47,863 nt of DNA from Gemmatimonadota bacterium (GTDB lineage: Bacteria; Gemmatimonadota; Gemmatimonadetes; Gemmatimonadales; Gemmatimonadaceae). Under the pieces are notes generated by a model, which did no database searches, had not been told where the DNA came from, and was given only the letters and a program-made list of their open reading frames with translations. Shown piece by piece: positions 46,072 through 47,863 of the stretch; the stretch's first letter is position 1; each line of letters opens with the position of its first letter. The DNA is taken from positions 1 to 47,863 of the forward strand of contig JARIEX010000009.1 in assembly GCA_031127095.1 (NCBI GenBank), written 5' to 3'. The position numbers were made by a program, and so were the translations under genes.

Positions 46072-47863
46072 ATGAAAACTCGGCTCGTTGCCCTGCTGCT
46101 CTCCAGCGTCGTGTCGCTTCCTGTGCTCGCGCAAGGCAAGCCGACGCTCACGCCGTCGGATTACGGACGCTGGGAATCGTTGACCGCGGCCCGCCTGGCA
46201 CCGCACGGCGGTTGGTTGGCGTACGGCGTGAACCGGGTGAACGAGGAGAACGAACTCCGCGTGCGCGGGGGCGCCCGTGACACCACGATCGTCATTCCCT
46301 TCGGCGTACAACCGCAGTTTGCCGCCACCTCGCAGTGGGTCGCGTATCTGGTGGGGGTCGCCCCCAAGGAGCGCGACCGTCTCGTGAAGGAGAAAAAGCC
46401 GGTGCGCACGGCGTTCGGCGCGCGGAACCTGATGACCGGCGACTCGCTCACGGTGGCCGACGCGAGTGCCTTTGCCTTCAGCGCCGACGGGCAGTTCATG
46501 GCGGTCACGAAGTACGCCGCCGAGGGGAAGAAGAGCTCCGACGTGGTGGTGCTGTCGCTGGCCACCGGCACGCGCCTGGTGCTCAACAACGTGACCGAGC
46601 AGGCTTGGTCGAGCCGTGGCGCGCAGTTGGCGTTCGCGGTCACGGTGGATGGTGGCGCGGGCAATGCGCTGCAGTTGTTCGATGGCCGTGTCGGGGCGGT
46701 GCAGGTGCTCGACGCATCCCTGTCGGTGTATCGTGGCATCGCGTGGCGCGCCAACTCCAGTGATCTCGCGGCGCTGCGTTCGGTGAGCGCGAAAGAGTTT
46801 GCCGATACCGCGCACACGATTCTCGCGTGGCGTGATGTGGGCGGTGCCGGCGCATCGGCACCGCGGATCCTCGACGCCAGTGCGGTGCAGGCCGTACCTG
46901 CGGGATTTCGCGTGGCGGACTATCGTCGCCCGTCGTGGTCGAAGGATGGCCGCACACTCTACGTGGGACTGCGCCAGCGCGAGCCGGTGGCGGCGCTGCC
47001 GAAGAAGAGTGAGGAGAAGGTGTCGGATGTCGAGATCTGGCATCCGAAGGATGTGCATGTGATTCCTGAGCAGCGCTCGAGCGAACAGCGTGACCTGCGC
47101 AGCACACTGCTGGCCCGCTGGATACTCGACACACCGCAGGTGATGGTCTTGAGCACGAACGTGGCCGAGCAGGCCACGGTGCTCGACGGCGATCGCTTCG
47201 CGACGGAGACCGACCGCACGCCGTATCCCTTCGGGCAGATGTTCGGCCGACGTGACCTCGATGTGTACCGGATCGACGTGACCACCGGCGCGCGCACGAC
47301 GCTGCTGACGAAGATCCGTTATTCGTTCGGCGGTGACCCGACCGGCCGTCGTCATGTGTGGTTTGACGGGCGTGACTACTGGGCGGTGGAGGTTGCCAGT
47401 GGCACGCGAACCAATCTCACGGCGCGCCTGGCCGCGGGCCGCGTGGACTTCGTGGATCGTGAAGACGATCACCCCATGGATGTGCTGCCGCCGATCGGCA
47501 CGCCGTTCTGGTCAAAGGACGGCAACACGCTGCTGGTGAATGGTGCCTACGACGTGTGGGAGCTGGCGCTCGACGGCTCGGGCGGTCGCATGCTGACCAA
47601 CGGCGCACGGGCGGGACTCGAATATCGCGTGGTGTCGTTTGCCGGATTCGGCGGCACGGTGGCGGAGCGGGCGGTGGATCTGTCGAAGCCGGTGTATCTG
47701 TCGCTGTACGGCAAGCGCAGCAAGCAGAGCGGCTACGCGCGGCTCGCGAACGGGACGGTGACGACGTTGACCATCGGCGATGCGCAGTACGCCGCGCTGG
47801 CGAAAGCCGACAGCAGCGACACGTACCTGTACACGCGCCAGCGCTTCGACGAGTCGCCGAACG
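46072..47863 (+). CDS. Secreted S9-family (prolyl oligopeptidase-like) peptidase, 5' part
   Basis: About 597 residues are visible before the window ends. A signal peptide (MKTRLVALLLSSVVSLPVLAQG) is followed by a beta-propeller region typical of S9 peptidases (LTPSDYGRWESLTAARLAPHGGWLAYGVNRVNEENELRV; AFAFSADGQFMAV; RRPSWSKDGRTLYVGLRQR; PFWSKDGNTLLVNGAYDVWELALDGSGGRMLT). The alpha/beta-hydrolase domain with the Ser-Asp-His triad would lie beyond position 47863, so activity cannot be checked. The start is clear from the signal peptide, though a pyrimidine-rich stretch (ctcctcc) instead of a ribosome binding site precedes it. Confidence 0.85.
   Translation, partial: MKTRLVALLLSSVVSLPVLAQGKPTLTPSDYGRWESLTAARLAPHGGWLAYGVNRVNEENELRVRGGARDTTIVIPFGVQPQFAATSQWVAYLVGVAPKERDRLVKEKKPVRTAFGARNLMTGDSLTVADASAFAFSADGQFMAVTKYAAEGKKSSDVVVLSLATGTRLVLNNVTEQAWSSRGAQLAFAVTVDGGAGNALQLFDGRVGAVQVLDASLSVYRGIAWRANSSDLAALRSVSAKEFADTAHTILAWRDVGGAGASAPRILDASAVQAVPAGFRVADYRRPSWSKDGRTLYVGLRQREPVAALPKKSEEKVSDVEIWHPKDVHVIPEQRSSEQRDLRSTLLARWILDTPQVMVLSTNVAEQATVLDGDRFATETDRTPYPFGQMFGRRDLDVYRIDVTTGARTTLLTKIRYSFGGDPTGRRHVWFDGRDYWAVEVASGTRTNLTARLAAGRVDFVDREDDHPMDVLPPIGTPFWSKDGNTLLVNGAYDVWELALDGSGGRMLTNGARAGLEYRVVSFAGFGGTVAERAVDLSKPVYLSLYGKRSKQSGYARLANGTVTTLTIGDAQYAALAKADSSDTYLYTRQRFDESPN

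Overview
The window looks like chromosomal DNA from a high-GC, diderm (outer-membrane) bacterium. A member of Gemmatimonadota, or a relative such as Acidobacteriota, is my best guess. The grounds are the very GC-rich third codon positions, the many Sec and lipoprotein signals with outer-membrane-type proteins, the mosaic of a type VI secretion system (T6SS) with a Ser/Thr kinase, and CsgG-like and InlB-repeat surface proteins. The assignment is inference: there is no rRNA, tRNA or other phylogenetic marker here. Because of the GC bias most lines of the ORF track are antisense or out-of-frame shadows. No stretch over about 300 bp is gene-free.

1-24 kb is a T6SS locus. A leftward operon reads tssB-tssC-hcp-tagJ-tssA-tssE-tssF-tssG-clpV-vgrG (sheath, tube, baseplate, recycling ATPase, spike), with vgrG running off the left edge. 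Diverging from tssB is tssK1. A separate rightward block tssK2-tssL-tssM supplies a second TssK and the inner-membrane complex. Between the two tssK genes lies an unusual Pro/Ala-rich, C-terminally membrane-anchored protein with a degenerate kinase N-lobe and four copies of an FTQMF-like motif. A PpkA-like Ser/Thr kinase converges on tssM. No TssJ lipoprotein, FHA protein, phosphatase or PAAR protein is visible.

24-29.5 kb is an envelope region. A CsgG-like periplasmic protein (divergent from the kinase) ends at a strong hairpin, opposite a leftward operon encoding a CsgG-like/TPR lipoprotein, an outer-membrane barrel protein and a large lipoprotein with six InlB-like Cys-containing repeats.

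29.6-39.2 kb holds an MFS exporter, an unknown small protein, a malonate uptake and activation pair (matB-matC), a translationally coupled pair of WYL-domain regulators resembling PafB/PafC, a small membrane protein (YvlD type) divergent from a cardiolipin-synthase-like PLD enzyme, and a tandem universal stress protein.

39.2-42.4 kb carries MlaD- and MlaE-like lipid transport proteins without an adjacent ATPase, coupled to a MgtC/DUF4010 membrane protein. 42.5-45.0 kb is a methionine-cycle unit: an ArsR-methyltransferase fusion regulator, with a clear palindrome abutting its start codon, followed directly by S-adenosylhomocysteinase. The window ends with an unknown secreted protein and the 5' part of a secreted S9-family peptidase.
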